Source: an uncultured Myxococcales bacterium (lineage in GTDB: Bacteria > Myxococcota_A > UBA9042). From it: a DNA stretch of 64,000 nucleotides. Shown here one piece after another: positions 44,985 through 55,313 of the stretch; the first letter of the stretch is position 1, and each line of letters opens with the position of its first letter. The notes beneath the pieces are model-generated. The model worked only from the letters and a program-made list of their open reading frames with translations, did no database searches and had not been told where the DNA came from. The position numbers and the translations under genes were made by a program. The stretch spans positions 1 through 64,000 of the forward strand of contig CAIXGW010000357.1 of the NCBI GenBank assembly GCA_903919145.1. Reading direction: 5' to 3'.

Positions 44985-46490
44985 ATGCACAGCCCAGCCA
45001 GAGAAATTCGACCCCTCTACAGGCGCGCCAATGGGACGGCTGGAGCGGTGGCCCTGTTGTGCATGGTCAGCGCCTGCAACTTGGACGGCCTGATCCTGAC
45101 CGAGTCCACGCGGGTAGGCCACAAACAGCTGCCCGATCCGGCGCCGCAGACGGTGACGGGTGCGGTGGTCAACGGCAGCGGGGCGGCGATTTCGGTGCTG
45201 TCTGGCGAAGGCAAGCCGCTGGGTGGGCTGGCCGCGGTTGCCCAGGACGGCGGCAAGTTTCAGCTGCAGATCGATGGCACAACTGCCTTGAACAACGTGG
45301 TTCTTCAGGCCAGGTTGGGGCGCCGCCAGTGGCTGGCGCTGGTGCCTGAACTGCCGGCCCAGCCCTCGGTGCTGGCCCCGCCGCGGACCTTTGCCCTGGC
45401 GGACCTTTCGCCCGGCGTGCTGCAGATGGAGCCGACCGGCACGGTGCTGACCCTGCTGCTGGCCGGCAAGCTGCAGCGCATGGGTCAAAGCCTGGGCTCT
45501 GCTTCGTCTTCTGCCCTGGTCGACACGGCGATTGCGGTCCACCAGCAGCTGCTGGCAGGCGACCCGGCGCTGGTGGGTTTTGCCCAGGTGGTCGCGCGGC
45601 TGCACGCCCAGGCCAAGCCGGAGCAAGGCACTGAACAGGAAGTTCCCTTTACGGTGGCCACCGGCGGATCGCTGCTGCGCATGGCATTTTTGCAGGCCCA
45701 GGCGGTGGATGTCGATGGCGACAACGCGGCGGACCTGACCACAGCGGCCTTTGACGCCGCCCTGGCTGCCGCCACCGATGCCTTTCAGTTCAAGGCCTGC
45801 TACGTGCCAAACAAGATCCGGGTGGTCCTGCAAACCCGCCTGCTCGACAACCCAAAAAACGCCAACTGCGAGAGCTTCTTGCCCTACCAATGGACCGACA
45901 AGAAGGCCGAAAAGCGCGTCTTTATCACCGGCGGCATCCACAAAGACACGCTGCGCTGCACCGCCGCTGGCCAGACGGGCTGCTTGACCCAGGATCAGAT
46001 CGATGCCGGCAGCGCGGCCCTGGGCAACTGGAAGCCCAACGTGGTGCCCCTGTTTGACGACGGCAGCCACGGCGACGGCACCGCTGGCGATGGCGTGTGG
46101 ACGGCGGCTCTGGATCTGCCCTATCTCGAGCCGCTGGCGGGGGTGACGCCGGTGCGGATCGCCTACAAGTACACCTACGGCCAGCCGTCGCAGGGCTGGA
46201 CTGACAGCGAGGAGTTCCCCGGCAACCAGCGAATTCTCGAGCTTGTCGACGTCAGCGGCGACCACGTGATTACCCGCTTTGACCTCTTTGCCGACGAAAC
46301 CTCTAACAAAGACAAGAAGAACGGTCTATTTTCAGGCTGCGACGGCCAGATGAAGTGGCTGGACCAGACCGCGACAGACTGCCCGTCGGACACCCGCGAG
46401 CGCAAGGTCGACATCGACGGCGACTGCGTCATCGACGGTTGGCCGCCGGCAAGCAGCGTCGGCCCGCTGTCTGTGCCCTGCAAGAAATGA
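44985..46490 (+). CDS. Putative secreted lipoprotein
   Basis: Signal peptide AVALLCMVSACNL; overlaps the next gene by ATGA. Confidence 0.65.
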   Translation: MHSPAREIRPLYRRANGTAGAVALLCMVSACNLDGLILTESTRVGHKQLPDPAPQTVTGAVVNGSGAAISVLSGEGKPLGGLAAVAQDGGKFQLQIDGTTALNNVVLQARLGRRQWLALVPELPAQPSVLAPPRTFALADLSPGVLQMEPTGTVLTLLLAGKLQRMGQSLGSASSSALVDTAIAVHQQLLAGDPALVGFAQVVARLHAQAKPEQGTEQEVPFTVATGGSLLRMAFLQAQAVDVDGDNAADLTTAAFDAALAAATDAFQFKACYVPNKIRVVLQTRLLDNPKNANCESFLPYQWTDKKAEKRVFITGGIHKDTLRCTAAGQTGCLTQDQIDAGSAALGNWKPNVVPLFDDGSHGDGTAGDGVWTAALDLPYLEPLAGVTPVRIAYKYTYGQPSQGWTDSEEFPGNQRILELVDVSGDHVITRFDLFADETSNKDKKNGLFSGCDGQMKWLDQTATDCPSDTRERKVDIDGDCVIDGWPPASSVGPLSVPCKK

Positions 46491-48928
46491 GCGCGCTCTT
46501 CAAGCTCTGCATGACGCTTGGGGTGCCAACCATTTGCGGTGCTTTGATCATCGCAGTTGCGGCATGTAGCGAGGCCGGCCCTGCCCAGCTCGCCAGCGCC
46601 GTGGCCGACGGTGGAGCCAACGGTGACAGCGCCGCCCTGGCCGACGGCTCCTCTGGGCAAGCTGATGCGCAAACCTTGGATGCAGCTGGTGATTTGGCCG
46701 ATGGCACCGGGGCACCTGGCGACACCGCCGGGCCGGATGGCATCCTTTCCGACAGCACTCCGTTCGACAGCGCCTTTGCCGACAGCGGCGGTTCCGACGC
46801 GGCTGGCACGGATGGCGGCGCAGAGACGGCCGGGAAGGACAGCGCCGGAGCCGATGCTGCGGCCAGCGACACCTGGAATCCCAAGGAAAATCCTGAGGTG
46901 GTCAAAGGTGGCCTGGGCTACAAGTGCAAGACCCAGTCTGACTGCCTGGCGGCGATGTTCTGCGTCGGCGCTGGCGGACCCAATGCCTACTGCAGCAAGA
47001 GCGGCTGCCAATCCCATCTGGATTGCGTTGTTGCCACAGAGAGCCCAATGTGTTGCCTTACCTATGGCAGCCAATCCTACTGCCTGCAACAGTTTGGTGG
47101 CAGCACCTGCGGCACCCAAGGCAAGGGCCCGGGGGAAAGCTGCCTTGCCGGCCTCCAAAGTGACTGCGACCCCAGCGACGGCGGCTTCTGCTATCACCTG
47201 GGCTCCAGCGCGGTGTGCGTGGCCGGCTGCAAGGGCAAGCCCTGCGCCGCGGGCAGCGTCTGCCAGGAATTCGGCAACACGGCGGCGGGCTGCATCCCCT
47301 ACACCGCCGGCAAGCCAGACGGCACGCCCTGCGCCAGCAACCCTATTGGCGGCTGCGGCGCTGGGTCGGTCTGCGTGGGCGCCTTTGCCAACGACCCGCT
47401 GGCCTATTGCGCCAAGCCGTGCACGGCTGACAGCCAGTGCAGCGCCGGTCTGGCCTGCGCCAAGTGGAACAGCTCTCAGGGGCTTTGCCAGCCGTTTGGC
47501 ACCCTTGGCGTTGGCGCCAGCTGCGCCAATGACCGCTTCTCTTGCGCCAAAGGCCTGTGGTGCGGCGGGCAGGACCACGCCTCGGCCGTGTGCACCCACC
47601 CCTGCACAAACCCCAGCGATTGCGCGGATCTAAGCGCCAAGCTCGGCGGCAGTGCCACCTGCCTGGTCGGCAACGGCCAAGCAAGTGACGGCCAGGGCAG
47701 TGGCGGCCCGGCCAGCGGTCTGTGCTGGCCCAGCGGAGACAAGGCCAACGGCGCCAGCTGCGGCAAGACCCCCCTGAGCTGCGCGGCGGGCTCGTGGTGC
47801 GTGGGCGGCTTGGATGCGTACAACCCAGATGCGTTCTGCCAAAAACTCTGCGGAAACAACAGTGATGGCCAGTGCCCCGCCGGCTCGACTTGCGTGCAGA
47901 TGGGCAGCAACTACGCGGGATGCCAGGTCCAGGGCGCCAAGGGTCAGGGCGAGTCCTGCGCCGGCGCCCCCACCAGCTGCCAAGCGGGCTTTTGGTGCCT
48001 GGGGCCCCAGGGCGGCGAGTTCTGCAGCCAATTGTGCAGCGCCGCTGCGGCACCGGGCAGCAAGGGAGCCTGCCCGACCGGCAATTGGTGCTCGACGTGG
48101 AACAGCGGCCAGGGCTCCTGCTTGCCTGCGGGGACCACCGCCGTGGGAGCCTCTTGCGCCGGCAAGCCGCTGAGCTGCAGCGCCGGGTCGTTCTGCCAGA
48201 ACTGGGGCCAAGGTCCGGCTGCGGTGTGCATCGCTGCCTGCGGCGCCAGCGGCCAGTGCCCCAACGGCACGGACTGCAAGGACTTTGGCCAGGCCGGCAA
48301 GTACTGCCAGCCCACCGGCGGCAAGGCCCAAGGGCAGTTCTGCAGCAGCACCGCCGACTGCGCCGTGGGCAGTGTCTGCTTGGCCGCCGGCCAGCCCCAC
48401 GCCATGTGCTCTCTGCAATGCAAGGCCGACGCCGACTGCGGACCCAGCGGCGGCAAGCCCGGGGGGCTGTGGTGCGGCGTGGGCAAGTGGGGCGGCTACT
48501 GCCTGCCCAACGGCGCCGGCGGCGAGTTTGAGTCCTGCTACGCCAAGGCCTGGCAGTGCCAAAAAGGTCTGGTGTGCCTTGGCGATCCGTCCAGCAACCC
48601 GGGAGCCTTTTGCGCCAAGGAGTGCAGCGGCTTTGCCTCGGTCTGCGGCAGCGGCGCCAAGTGCCAGTACCTGGGCGGTGGCCAGTCGTGGTGCTACAAG
48701 ACCGGCGCCCTGCAGCACGGCCAGGCGTGCCTGGAGCAGCCCCAAGCCTGTGACCCGGCAACGCTGTGCATCAAGGGCTCGCCTCTGCCAACCTGTCTGC
48801 AGCTCTGCGGAATTGGCAAGCCACCCTGCCCGGCTGCCAGCGCTTGCACCTGGTTTCCAGGATCGGCGCTGCAGCTGTGCGTCCCGCCCGGATTTGACGT
48901 GGGCGGTGCGGTCAGGGCACCTTTCTGA
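46487..48928 (+). CDS. Large Cys-rich secreted lipoprotein
   Basis: IIAVAACS lipobox; dense repeating G-x-SC-x(n)-C-x-x-G-x-W/F-C motifs to the C-terminus. Confidence 0.75.
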   Translation: MSALFKLCMTLGVPTICGALIIAVAACSEAGPAQLASAVADGGANGDSAALADGSSGQADAQTLDAAGDLADGTGAPGDTAGPDGILSDSTPFDSAFADSGGSDAAGTDGGAETAGKDSAGADAAASDTWNPKENPEVVKGGLGYKCKTQSDCLAAMFCVGAGGPNAYCSKSGCQSHLDCVVATESPMCCLTYGSQSYCLQQFGGSTCGTQGKGPGESCLAGLQSDCDPSDGGFCYHLGSSAVCVAGCKGKPCAAGSVCQEFGNTAAGCIPYTAGKPDGTPCASNPIGGCGAGSVCVGAFANDPLAYCAKPCTADSQCSAGLACAKWNSSQGLCQPFGTLGVGASCANDRFSCAKGLWCGGQDHASAVCTHPCTNPSDCADLSAKLGGSATCLVGNGQASDGQGSGGPASGLCWPSGDKANGASCGKTPLSCAAGSWCVGGLDAYNPDAFCQKLCGNNSDGQCPAGSTCVQMGSNYAGCQVQGAKGQGESCAGAPTSCQAGFWCLGPQGGEFCSQLCSAAAAPGSKGACPTGNWCSTWNSGQGSCLPAGTTAVGASCAGKPLSCSAGSFCQNWGQGPAAVCIAACGASGQCPNGTDCKDFGQAGKYCQPTGGKAQGQFCSSTADCAVGSVCLAAGQPHAMCSLQCKADADCGPSGGKPGGLWCGVGKWGGYCLPNGAGGEFESCYAKAWQCQKGLVCLGDPSSNPGAFCAKECSGFASVCGSGAKCQYLGGGQSWCYKTGALQHGQACLEQPQACDPATLCIKGSPLPTCLQLCGIGKPPCPAASACTWFPGSALQLCVPPGFDVGGAVRAPF

Positions 48929-48933
48929 TCGCC

Positions 48934-49407
48934 ATGAGCAACAAGCCCAACCAGAACACCGTCCGCTCTTTGGCTGCAGAGGCCAAGCTGCCGGTCGACG
49001 ATGCGCTGATTCAGCTGCAGCTGGCCGGGTTTGACGTGCGCCACTCGACCAACAAACTGGCTGGGCAGCAGCTGCGCGATGCCCGCGAAGCGCTGGGGCT
49101 GCGCGCCTGGGGAGACAAGCCGCCGCCGGCCGATCGCCTGCCTGGCGACGAGCTGGCAATTCGGCTGCTGCGGCCGTTGCGCGAAAAAGGCAAGCTGGCC
49201 CGCAACTACCACACAGAGATCGCCAACGTGTGGGCTCACGGCGTGCCGCCGCACCAACGCGCAGAAGCCCAGGCGATGACCGAAGCGTTCCTGCGCGACG
49301 GGCTGCTGGAAGAAAAGCGCAACGTCGGGCAGCGCCACGTGTGGATGACCCAAGAAGGGCTGCTGTACCTGGCGCAGGTGGAGCAGCGGCTCAAGGACCT
49401 GCCGTGA
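48934..49407 (+). CDS. Hypothetical protein, 157 aa
   Basis: Complete ORF with good coding bias; GTGA overlap with the downstream gene. Confidence 0.65.
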   Translation: MSNKPNQNTVRSLAAEAKLPVDDALIQLQLAGFDVRHSTNKLAGQQLRDAREALGLRAWGDKPPPADRLPGDELAIRLLRPLREKGKLARNYHTEIANVWAHGVPPHQRAEAQAMTEAFLRDGLLEEKRNVGQRHVWMTQEGLLYLAQVEQRLKDLP

Positions 49408-50816
49408 ACCTACGCCCGCCGATTGGCGAATTGCAGGCCCTGCTGGGCGCCGAGGCCGTCAGCCAGGATCCCGGCGAATTGCTGCACTGGGGCCGCGACT
49501 GGACAAGGATCTACGCCGCGGCGCCGTGGGCGGTGTGCTGGCCGCGCAGCACGGCTGAAGTGGCTGCCGTCCTGCGCTGGTGCCATGCCCGCGGCGTGCC
49601 GGTGGTCCCCTCTGGCGGCCGCACCGGACTCGCTGGCGGCGCCATGGCCACGGCGGGCGAGCTGGTGCTTTCTCTGGACCGGCTGCGCTACCTGGGGCCG
49701 GTCGACGTGCTCAATCGCAGCGTGGCCGTTGGCGCCGGGGTGCCCAATCAGGTGCTGCAGGAGCACTGCGCGCCTCACGGCCTGTGGTGGCCGGTGGACT
49801 TGGCGGCCAAGGGAACGGCGACCATCGGCGGCAACCTGGCAACCAACGCCGGCGGGCTGCGGGTGGTGCGCTACGGCCATGCGCGCAACTGGCTGCTGGG
49901 TCTGGAGGCCGTGGGCGCAGACGGCCAAATCATCAGCGAGCTGAGGGCATTGCACAAAGACAACAGCGGTCCGGACCTGCGGCAGCTGCTGGTGGGCTCA
50001 GAAGGCACGCTGGCCGTGGTTACGGCGGCGACCCTGCAGCTGGCGCCTCTGCCCGGACCGACGGCGGTGGCGCTGCTGGCCTGCCCGTCGATGCAGGCGG
50101 TGCTGGAGGTGCTGGCCCAGGCGCATACCCTCAAGCTTGAGCTGCACGCCTTTGAGGTGTTCAGCGACCTGTGCCTCAGCCACGTGTTGGCCCGCACCGG
50201 CCTGCCTCAGCCACTGCAAGCGCGCCTGCCGTTCTATGCCTTGGTCGAGCTTGGCCTGGATCCAGCAGGGTCAGCCCACCAGCCACCAGCGGGGGCTCGC
50301 ATGGAGAGGTGGCTGGAGCGGCTGCTGACCGACCGCACCGCCGCCGATGGCACCCTGGCCGTGGACCACCGCGCCGCCCAAAAGCTGTGGGCCTACCGCG
50401 AACGCATCACAGAGAGCCTGCAGCCGTGGACGCCCCGCAAGAATGACATCTCGGTGCCAGTCAGCCGCTTGGCCGAATTTGTGGTGGAACTGCAGCGGTG
50501 GCTGGACCACAGCCGGCCCGGGTGGCAGGTGGCGCTATTTGGCCATGTGGGCGATGGCAACCTGCACATCAACGCGCTGCGGCCCGAAGGCATGGCCATG
50601 GTCGAGTTTCAGCAAGCCTGCGACCTTGCCGACGAAGCGCTGTATCAGCTGGTTGCGCGCTTTGGCGGCAGCATGTCTGCTGAGCACGGCATTGGCCTTG
50701 TCAAGAAGCGCTGGCTGCCGCTTTTTCGCTCCAAGGCCGAGCTGCAGGCCCTGGGTGCCCTCAAGCACGCCCTGGACCCGGCGGGGATCCTGAATCCAGG
50801 CAAGGTCTTGTCGTAA
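49404..50816 (+). CDS. FAD-linked oxidase (GlcD / D-lactate dehydrogenase-like)
   Basis: VVPSGGRTGLAGGA, GTATIGGNLATNAGGLRVVRYGHARNWLLGLE, FGHVGDGNLHIN, SAEHGIGLVKKRWL. Confidence 0.94.
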   Translation: MNLRPPIGELQALLGAEAVSQDPGELLHWGRDWTRIYAAAPWAVCWPRSTAEVAAVLRWCHARGVPVVPSGGRTGLAGGAMATAGELVLSLDRLRYLGPVDVLNRSVAVGAGVPNQVLQEHCAPHGLWWPVDLAAKGTATIGGNLATNAGGLRVVRYGHARNWLLGLEAVGADGQIISELRALHKDNSGPDLRQLLVGSEGTLAVVTAATLQLAPLPGPTAVALLACPSMQAVLEVLAQAHTLKLELHAFEVFSDLCLSHVLARTGLPQPLQARLPFYALVELGLDPAGSAHQPPAGARMERWLERLLTDRTAADGTLAVDHRAAQKLWAYRERITESLQPWTPRKNDISVPVSRLAEFVVELQRWLDHSRPGWQVALFGHVGDGNLHINALRPEGMAMVEFQQACDLADEALYQLVARFGGSMSAEHGIGLVKKRWLPLFRSKAELQALGALKHALDPAGILNPGKVLS

Positions 50817-50987
50817 TTGACGGTTTGCATTGGTCGGTGATCGGCTCGCGGAGTCGGCCAGCCGCGCCGGCGCTGGATGAGCCCGATGCTTTGGCCAAAA
50901 CCGGCGAAGGACAAGGGCAAACAAGTGGCCAGCGCCGGCAGGCAAGCGGTCAGCGAGCCCCGCAGTCCCCGGGCTGACGGGCGGCGC

Positions 50988-51860
50988 CTACTCGTCGCCG
51001 TCGGGCTCGTCGGCGACCATGGCAAATTGGCCCTCCAGCTCGCCGCCCGCGCGCTTGCCATAGTCAATCCAGCGATAGACCTGCCGGCGGTTGACGTTGA
51101 GATGGGCGGCCACGTCGGCTACGCGGTTGTCATACAGCATCAGCAGGCGCTGCAATTCCTCTGGCGTGGGGCGGCGCAAGCCCCAGTGCGGTGCGTTCAA
51201 GTTGGCCGACGGCCGCGACTTGAGCAGCGTCATCACCGATCGCTCACTTAGCGCAGCATAGTGCAGCAACTCTTGAAACACCGTTTTGACTTCGTCTTCA
51301 GCCCCCAGCCAGCGGTGCAGCAGCAGGTGCTCGGTGGCCAGGATGTCGAGCTCGTCGACCCACCGCTTGCGATCAGGGCGCGGCACCAGCGCGTCGGCCA
51401 AAGCCGGCAGGTCGGCGCGCACCCCCAGCCAGTCACTGGGCGGCTGACCGCAGCTCAGCACTGTCAGGACTTGCCCCAGGCGCAGCACCGAGCGGTCTGA
51501 GATCTCGCCCACCTGAACGCTGATTCCATTGATAAAAGACCCGTTGCGGCTGCCGCAGTCTTGCAGCCTGATCCCGCGGCCCGGCCCCAGTGGCTCGAGC
51601 AAGGCGTGGCTGCGCGACAACGTCGGGTCGTCAATCGCCAGCGGACTGCGCACCCCGCGCGGCTGGCGGCCGACCTCGATTCCAATCAGGTTGACGACCC
51701 ATTGGCTGCCGGTCAGCTTGGGCGATCGGGCCGCCACCACCGTCAACGTCCAATCGCCGCGCTGGGTCGGCTCACTGGCATGACCGACGTGCAGGTCTTC
51801 GGTGTCTAGCGACGACCTGGCCTCTTGGTTGGAGCGTTGGGGTGGGGACACGTCGATCAC
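50988..51860 (-). CDS. FHA-domain protein with C-terminal HTH and no AAA+ domain
   Basis: LAIDDPTLSRSHALLEPLGPGRGIRLQDCGSRNGSFING (FHA) and RLLMLYDNRVADVAAHLNVNRRQVYRWIDYG (Fis-like HTH). Confidence 0.8.
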   Translation of the reverse strand: MIDVSPPQRSNQEARSSLDTEDLHVGHASEPTQRGDWTLTVVAARSPKLTGSQWVVNLIGIEVGRQPRGVRSPLAIDDPTLSRSHALLEPLGPGRGIRLQDCGSRNGSFINGISVQVGEISDRSVLRLGQVLTVLSCGQPPSDWLGVRADLPALADALVPRPDRKRWVDELDILATEHLLLHRWLGAEDEVKTVFQELLHYAALSERSVMTLLKSRPSANLNAPHWGLRRPTPEELQRLLMLYDNRVADVAAHLNVNRRQVYRWIDYGKRAGGELEGQFAMVADEPDGDE

Positions 51861-52153
51861 CTCTTGCTGCCGGGCCGGTCAGCGCTCGCTGGCAACAGTC
51901 CTGGCGCGGCCGGCCCCTGCACGCCCGTTGGCATTGGCCGGGCGGAGCAAAGCCGATTGGGCCCGCTGTGGTGCGTCAAGGGTAGGAGCCTCATAGCTCG
52001 CCGGTCAACTTCCACGAGGCCTGCGCTGTTTGGATGCGACAACGGCTGTCGCGATGGGATTGGCAGTTGAAGCGCGGGCCGGCCGCCCCTAGGATACGCG
52101 CCATTGCGCATGCGCCAGCTGCCGATCGGCGGCTGCGCAGCGGGCGAACGGGG

Positions 52154-53767
52154 ATGTCGATGAAGATGCAGCTAACACTAAGGATTACAGGTGCGTTACT
52201 ACTCGCAGTGCTGGCTGCTTGCGGCTCGCCGCGGCCCACATTGAGCGCGGAGGGCATCGCCGACGCCTCGGGTGCCGATGGCGGTCTGGACGCGGTCGGC
52301 GATGCGGCAGCGATCACGCCCACTGGCGAAGACGGGTCTGCTGACAGCGCCGATATCCAAGCCGATGATTCACAAACTGAATCAGATGCCAGCGACAGCA
52401 GTGCCCCCCAGGACGCCGCCGCAGATGCCATCCAACCAACGGATCTTGCTGACACCGATCCGGGCGACGCGCCGTCAGCAGACAGCAGCGACCCCGGCGA
52501 CGCTGCCGCTGATGGGCTCGACCCAGGCGATGGCGGCTTGGATGCGCCTGCGCCCGACAGCGCCGGCCCAGATGCTGCGGATGGCACCCCCGGTGCCGAT
52601 GCTTGGGTCGACGGCGGCAGCTCTGACGTGCCCGGCTGCAAGCTCGCCGGCGATTGCGACGACGGCAATGCCTGCACCTTTACCGATGCCTGCACGCTGG
52701 CTGGCGCCTGCGTGGGGGCCGCGGGCAATTGCGACGACGGCAACCCCTGCACCAATGATGGCTGCGACCCCAAGTCCGGCTGCACCTTTCCGGCCAACAC
52801 CGCCGCCTGCGATGACAAGAATCCCTGCACCGACAAAGACACCTGCGGCGGCGGCAAGTGCCAGGCCGGCAGTGCCGCCAAGTGCGACGACGGCAACGCT
52901 TGCACCGATCAGACCTGCGACCCGGCCAAGGGCGGCTGTGTGTTCACCAGCAATAGCGCGACCTGCGAAGACGGCAACTCTTGCACCCTGCCCGACAAGT
53001 GCACCGTCGGCAAGTGCGTCTCTGGGGCCTTGGTCACCTGCGATGACAAGAACGCCTGCACCAGCGATACCTGCGATGCCGTCAAAGGCTGCACCTTTGC
53101 CCCCACCAACGCGTGCGACGACCAGAACCCGTGCACCAACGACTCCTGCAACAGCCAGAGCGGCGCCTGCACCAACGCGCCCATCGCCGGGTGCTGCGAG
53201 GTGGGCAAGGTCTTGTACCAGCAGAGTTTCGACAGCGGTCCCCCCACCGAGCTGGCCACCGCCAACAACTCAGGGCTGGCCAAGAAGGGCTGCCAGGTGT
53301 GGGACCCGGCAGATTTGGCCAAGTCCGCAAAAGGCGTGCTGTATTTTGGCGACCCGTACACCAAAAACTACGAATTTGCCCAGCCCGGCGTCAGCACCGC
53401 GACGGTGAGCCTGCCGCCGCTGCCGCCGACGGGCGCCAAGACCTTGAAACTGCAGATCGCCATCGATGTAGAAGGCTATCTGGAGTACGACAAGGTGTGG
53501 ATCACCGTCGAAGCCAACGGCAAGCCAGCCGTGCAGCTGTGGGACAAGAGCAAGCTGGGCGCCAACAGCAAGTGCGGATCGTCGTCCTCCCTGAATTGCG
53601 TGCAGTTTACCGCGCTGACCTGGTACCAGGTGCAAGTTCCCTGGCCCACTGGCTACAGCCAAAATGCCCAGATCAAGCTGCACTTTGACGCGGTCGACAA
53701 TGGCTACAACACCGGCAAGGGCGTGTTTGTCGACGACCTGCAGGTCGTGCAAGCCACCTGCAATTGA
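52154..53767 (+). CDS. Cys-rich CDDGNACT-repeat lipoprotein with C-terminal jelly-roll-like domain
   Basis: LLLAVLAACGS lipobox, Asp/Ala linker, repeated CDDGN-PCT / CDDKNACTSDTCD units. Confidence 0.85.
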   Translation: MSMKMQLTLRITGALLLAVLAACGSPRPTLSAEGIADASGADGGLDAVGDAAAITPTGEDGSADSADIQADDSQTESDASDSSAPQDAAADAIQPTDLADTDPGDAPSADSSDPGDAAADGLDPGDGGLDAPAPDSAGPDAADGTPGADAWVDGGSSDVPGCKLAGDCDDGNACTFTDACTLAGACVGAAGNCDDGNPCTNDGCDPKSGCTFPANTAACDDKNPCTDKDTCGGGKCQAGSAAKCDDGNACTDQTCDPAKGGCVFTSNSATCEDGNSCTLPDKCTVGKCVSGALVTCDDKNACTSDTCDAVKGCTFAPTNACDDQNPCTNDSCNSQSGACTNAPIAGCCEVGKVLYQQSFDSGPPTELATANNSGLAKKGCQVWDPADLAKSAKGVLYFGDPYTKNYEFAQPGVSTATVSLPPLPPTGAKTLKLQIAIDVEGYLEYDKVWITVEANGKPAVQLWDKSKLGANSKCGSSSSLNCVQFTALTWYQVQVPWPTGYSQNAQIKLHFDAVDNGYNTGKGVFVDDLQVVQATCN

Positions 53768-54618
53768 GCGAGGTTGCGGTGGAGCTGCCCTACACGCTGA
53801 CCCGGCCTCTGCTGGCGCGGGTGGCAGAGAACCGCCGGCTGACGGCCCCTGGCAACCCGAGCGATGTCCGCCACGTGGTGCTGGAATTCGCCAGAGATGC
53901 ACTGGCTTTTCAAGAAGGTCAGGCCGTGGGCGTGCCACCGCCGGGTCTGAATCAGCGCGGGCGGCCGCATCCACCGCGGTTGTTTTCGGTCGCTTCAGCG
54001 CGCGACGGCGAGTACGGCGATGGGCAGTCGCTGGCTCTGACCGTCAAGCGCTTCTTTGGCCAGGACCCTGCCACGGGTGCGGCGATTCCAGGGCTGGCCT
54101 CCAATTTCCTGTGCGATTGCGCGGTGGGCGACCAGGTCCGCTTGACCGGGCCGCTGGGCGACCTGCTCAGGATCCCCGACGATGAGCCAGGCCCCCTGCT
54201 GCTGTTTGCCACCGGTACCGGCGTTGCGCCCATGCGCGGTCTGCTGCAGCGGCGGGCCAGGTCGGCGGCGGCGCGCCAGTTTGCCGCAGCCTTGCTCCAC
54301 GGCGCGCCAACCGCCGATGACCTGGCGTATTCTCAAGAGTTTGAGCAGCAAGCCCGCGGCGACAGCGGCCTTGCCTACCTCACGGCGCGCTCGCGCGAGC
54401 AGACCGACAACGCGGGTCAGCGCCTGTATGTTGGGCAGCTGGCTTTGAACCACCGCGATCAGCTGGCGCCGCTGCTGGCGCATCCGGCGCTGCAGGTGCT
54501 GGTGTGCGGGGTGCGCGGCATGGAGGAAGGGGTCGAGCGGGCGATCGCTGCCATAGGCGGGGAGGATCGGCTCGCTAGGTTGAGGGCTGAGGGCCGCTGG
54601 CGGGTAGAGGTCTACTAG
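53764..54618 (+). CDS. Ferredoxin-NADP+ reductase-like flavoprotein oxidoreductase
   Basis: PPRLFSVASA (flavin site), LLFATGTGVAPMRGLLQ (NADP site), VLVCGVRGMEEGVERAI; TTG start possible. Confidence 0.85.
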   Translation: MSEVAVELPYTLTRPLLARVAENRRLTAPGNPSDVRHVVLEFARDALAFQEGQAVGVPPPGLNQRGRPHPPRLFSVASARDGEYGDGQSLALTVKRFFGQDPATGAAIPGLASNFLCDCAVGDQVRLTGPLGDLLRIPDDEPGPLLLFATGTGVAPMRGLLQRRARSAAARQFAAALLHGAPTADDLAYSQEFEQQARGDSGLAYLTARSREQTDNAGQRLYVGQLALNHRDQLAPLLAHPALQVLVCGVRGMEEGVERAIAAIGGEDRLARLRAEGRWRVEVY

Positions 54619-54669
54619 AGCCCCTGGCGCGGAACTCAGCCGGCCCCAGCGAAACCGCAGCAAAGAAAG

Positions 54670-55149
54670 CTACTCCGCGTGCAAACGCGGATCCTTCGGC
54701 CCGCTGACCTTCTGCACCTCGACCCCGTGCTCCTCCAGGTACGAACAGCCATTGGCGCCGCCATACCCGCCGTCGACCACAATCACCCGGGTGATCCCGG
54801 CGTGATGGATCAGCTTGGCGCACATCATGCACGGCTCGCCGGTGACGATGATCCAGCCGCCGGCCGTCGCCACGCCGCTGGCCGCAGCGTTGCAGATGAC
54901 ATTCATCTCGGCGTGGTGGCAGCCGATCTCCATCCTCTCGCCCGAGGGGATGCCCATGGTGTCGCGCAGGCAGACGTCGCCGCCGCACAGCTCGCCGCCG
55001 CCGCGCGGGCCACCGTTGTAGCCGTCCATCAAGATGACGTTGCGGCGCGGGTCCAGCAGCAGCGCGCCAAACTTGCGCCGCGGGCAATTCGACGCCTGTG
55101 CCAAAGCGAGACACTGTTCGAGACGAATGCGCAAGTGCTTGTCTTTCAT
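54670..55149 (-). CDS. dCMP/cytidine deaminase family protein
   Basis: HHAEMNVICNAA and EPCMMCAKLIHHAGI zinc-site motifs. Confidence 0.93.
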   Translation of the reverse strand: MKDKHLRIRLEQCLALAQASNCPRRKFGALLLDPRRNVILMDGYNGGPRGGGELCGGDVCLRDTMGIPSGERMEIGCHHAEMNVICNAAASGVATAGGWIIVTGEPCMMCAKLIHHAGITRVIVVDGGYGGANGCSYLEEHGVEVQKVSGPKDPRLHAE

Positions 55150-55313
55150 AATATCTCCTGCTCGGCGGCGCTGCGTTTTGGCGATTTTGCTGGCCCGCCG
55201 AGTCTAACCCGGGCCGAGCGGCCTTGACAGCGCGGCGCTGCCGATTTTCTTTGGCGAGCCACTTTGGCCCCGACGTCTACCCGCCGCCCCGCTGTCTTCC
55301 CCAAGGAGCCTCC

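Noticed and set aside
44687-44986. Minus-strand ORFs reading the 18-bp repeat as GQGQGQGQ or RVRARVRARV
   Set aside because: Low-complexity translations of an intergenic repeat between two well-supported divergent genes
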